Shown here piece by piece: positions 62,579 to 64,000 of a DNA stretch of 64,000 nt. Source of the DNA: Thermoproteota archaeon (lineage in GTDB: Archaea > Thermoproteota > Thermoprotei_A > Sulfolobales > NBVN01). The number at the start of each line of letters is the position of its first letter. Positions within the stretch are counted from its first letter, which is position 1. The stretch lies in NCBI GenBank assembly GCA_030550455.1, contig JAUQPH010000002.1:1-64000 (forward strand), given 5' to 3'. Position numbers and translations under genes: made by a program. Under the pieces are notes generated by a model. That model was given only the letters and a program-made list of their open reading frames with translations, was not told where the DNA came from and did no database searches.

Positions 62579-64000
62579 TTCTGACAAAGAGCTTTTCAAG
62601 TTCATATAGCTTAACGTAAAACTCCTCACCATCATAGTGGAGAGCCTTCTTAGCTGTTTCTGGACCAACACCGTGTGCTGCTAAAGCCTCAACGGCTTTT
62701 CTACCGTAATCTAAAACGAGGACGGCGCTATCCATAAGCCTCTCGAATACCTCGATCTCATCACTACTTAGTTTAAACTTGTAAGCCTTACCTAACTTGA
62801 TGGCCTTCTTAGCAACTTTAACTATATCTTCTGAAACAACCTTGCTCACTCCAACAAGCCCAAATCCACAGTTGCTACAGTTAATCTTACTTTCAAGGTC
62901 TCCTATTTTAGCTACCCAGCTATGTCCACAATGGAGACAGACGAGTAAAACCTCCTTACTCAGTATACGCCTCCTAACTATTTCTGCCACAATCTTCTTA
63001 GGAATAGAGCCTCCCTTAATTCTGTCGTAAGCCTTGACGTCTTTAAGTCCTTCCGTAGCAAAGGGGGACAGCTTAGGCACGACTCTAAGTTCGACGCGGG
63101 CCTTACCAATGTTGATGTTCTCAACTAGGTCTACCACTACTCGAGCATCTACATACCGCGTTAATCCTTCCCTCAATGCCTCCGAGCTAACTACTTCATC
63201 ATTACGAAGCCCGGATATTATTACCTTGACTACCTTCGGGTCGGCGTCCTCAGGTATGAGGTTAAGTCTGCGGCCAACATTAAATAGCAGAAAATCGAAG
63301 AGTTTCGACTTCCTCATGCTTTCAATTAACGCCTCAAGGGGCTTATCGGCCCTTAGAGCCCCTAAGATGCTTTTAAAGACGTCGTTTGAGGGTAGTCTGT
63401 ACGGTAGTTCGATAATCACTCTATAGGGGTCCACCTTGAACGCGGGGTTAATTCCAAAAACGCGCCCGAGCTCAGATAAGACTAAGTATGCTAGTCCACG
63501 GTTACCTTTCGTACCAAGACAGCTAGCTACTACGAGAAGAGGTCTCTCACTATCGAAGTATTCTACAATCACGCTTCTATCGGACGGTAATGGGTGGCCC
63601 CCGAGCTTGTGTTCCTCTATAATCCTTTCTACATAGCTTACTGCCTCCCTACTCATAAACAACGAATATTGAGGAGGTAATTTACCAGTTAATGCGGTGG
63701 TTCTTAAAGCTCCACAAACTTCTCTAGCAACCTTGTAGTCTACCGGTATGGTTTCTCCAGTCCAGGATGGTATTAGAGCCTCTCCTCCTACTACTTCCTC
63801 GACATAAACCTTACGCGCATCAGGATCTACAGCAACAACTTCCCACAGTCTCCCTCCAAGTACTAGCTTAGTTCTTTCCACTAAATCAACTACGAACTCC
63901 TCATCTAAGCTTCCCACGTTTTTCCTAGACAACGAGTCTACTACATCATAAGAAGATGTATCAACTATCGTTGTCGTGGTCATGTAGAATATCTTACCCT
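62559..64000 (-). CDS. lhr: Lhr-like DEAD/DEAH helicase, C-terminal part with zinc-finger insertion; runs past the window edge
   Basis: Frame open upstream of the track M: GKIFYMTTTTIVDTSSYDVVDSLSRKNVGSLDEEFVVDL...LGGRLWEVVAVDPDARKVYVEEVVGGEALIPSWTGETIPV; CLHCGHSWVAKIGDLESKINCSNCG. Confidence 0.82.
   Translation of the reverse strand, partial: GKIFYMTTTTIVDTSSYDVVDSLSRKNVGSLDEEFVVDLVERTKLVLGGRLWEVVAVDPDARKVYVEEVVGGEALIPSWTGETIPVDYKVAREVCGALRTTALTGKLPPQYSLFMSREAVSYVERIIEEHKLGGHPLPSDRSVIVEYFDSERPLLVVASCLGTKGNRGLAYLVLSELGRVFGINPAFKVDPYRVIIELPYRLPSNDVFKSILGALRADKPLEALIESMRKSKLFDFLLFNVGRRLNLIPEDADPKVVKVIISGLRNDEVVSSEALREGLTRYVDARVVVDLVENINIGKARVELRVVPKLSPFATEGLKDVKAYDRIKGGSIPKKIVAEIVRRRILSKEVLLVCLHCGHSWVAKIGDLESKINCSNCGFGLVGVSKVVSEDIVKVAKKAIKLGKAYKFKLSSDEIEVFERLMDSAVLVLDYGRKAVEALAAHGVGPETAKKALHYDGEEFYVKLYELEKLFVRTRRFWG

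Overview
64 kb of a hyperthermophilic crenarchaeal (Thermoproteota) chromosome, mostly conserved housekeeping genes on both strands. Core content: a 16S-23S rRNA operon on the minus strand (no spacer tRNA, no 5S linked), seven tRNA genes (two with apparent introns), RNase P RNA, gatCAB, cdvABC (ESCRT-type division), a pyrF-E-K-D cluster, porCDAB, class II RNR, a metal ABC transporter with a DtxR-type regulator, TiaS, several ribosomal/translation genes and a partial Lhr helicase at the right edge. Accessory content is modest: a partial TnpB (IS200/IS605-like) element with a small divergent ORF at the left edge, a decayed second tnpB near 41 kb, and four copies of a ~250-285 bp non-autonomous repeat, at least one of which shares its left end with the tnpB element. 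The main signals beyond routine annotation are: (1) three C/D-box sRNA genes whose guides match this window's own 16S/23S, two of them apparent double guides aimed at one rRNA neighbourhood; (2) the TnpB-related MITE family, possibly carrying a conserved structured RNA; (3) genes (JAMM protease, Mrp/NBP35 ATPase, PyrF) whose conserved N-termini have no in-frame ATG/GTG/TTG, two of them with ATA at the expected start; (4) twin operator-like palindromes at the metal-transporter promoter; (5) a CTT-anticodon tRNA candidate that needs two introns; (6) canonical bulge-helix-bulge motifs in both rRNA processing stems. I found no CRISPR array and no clearly recognisable new multi-gene defence system. 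All assignments are by reading sequence; no database search was run.
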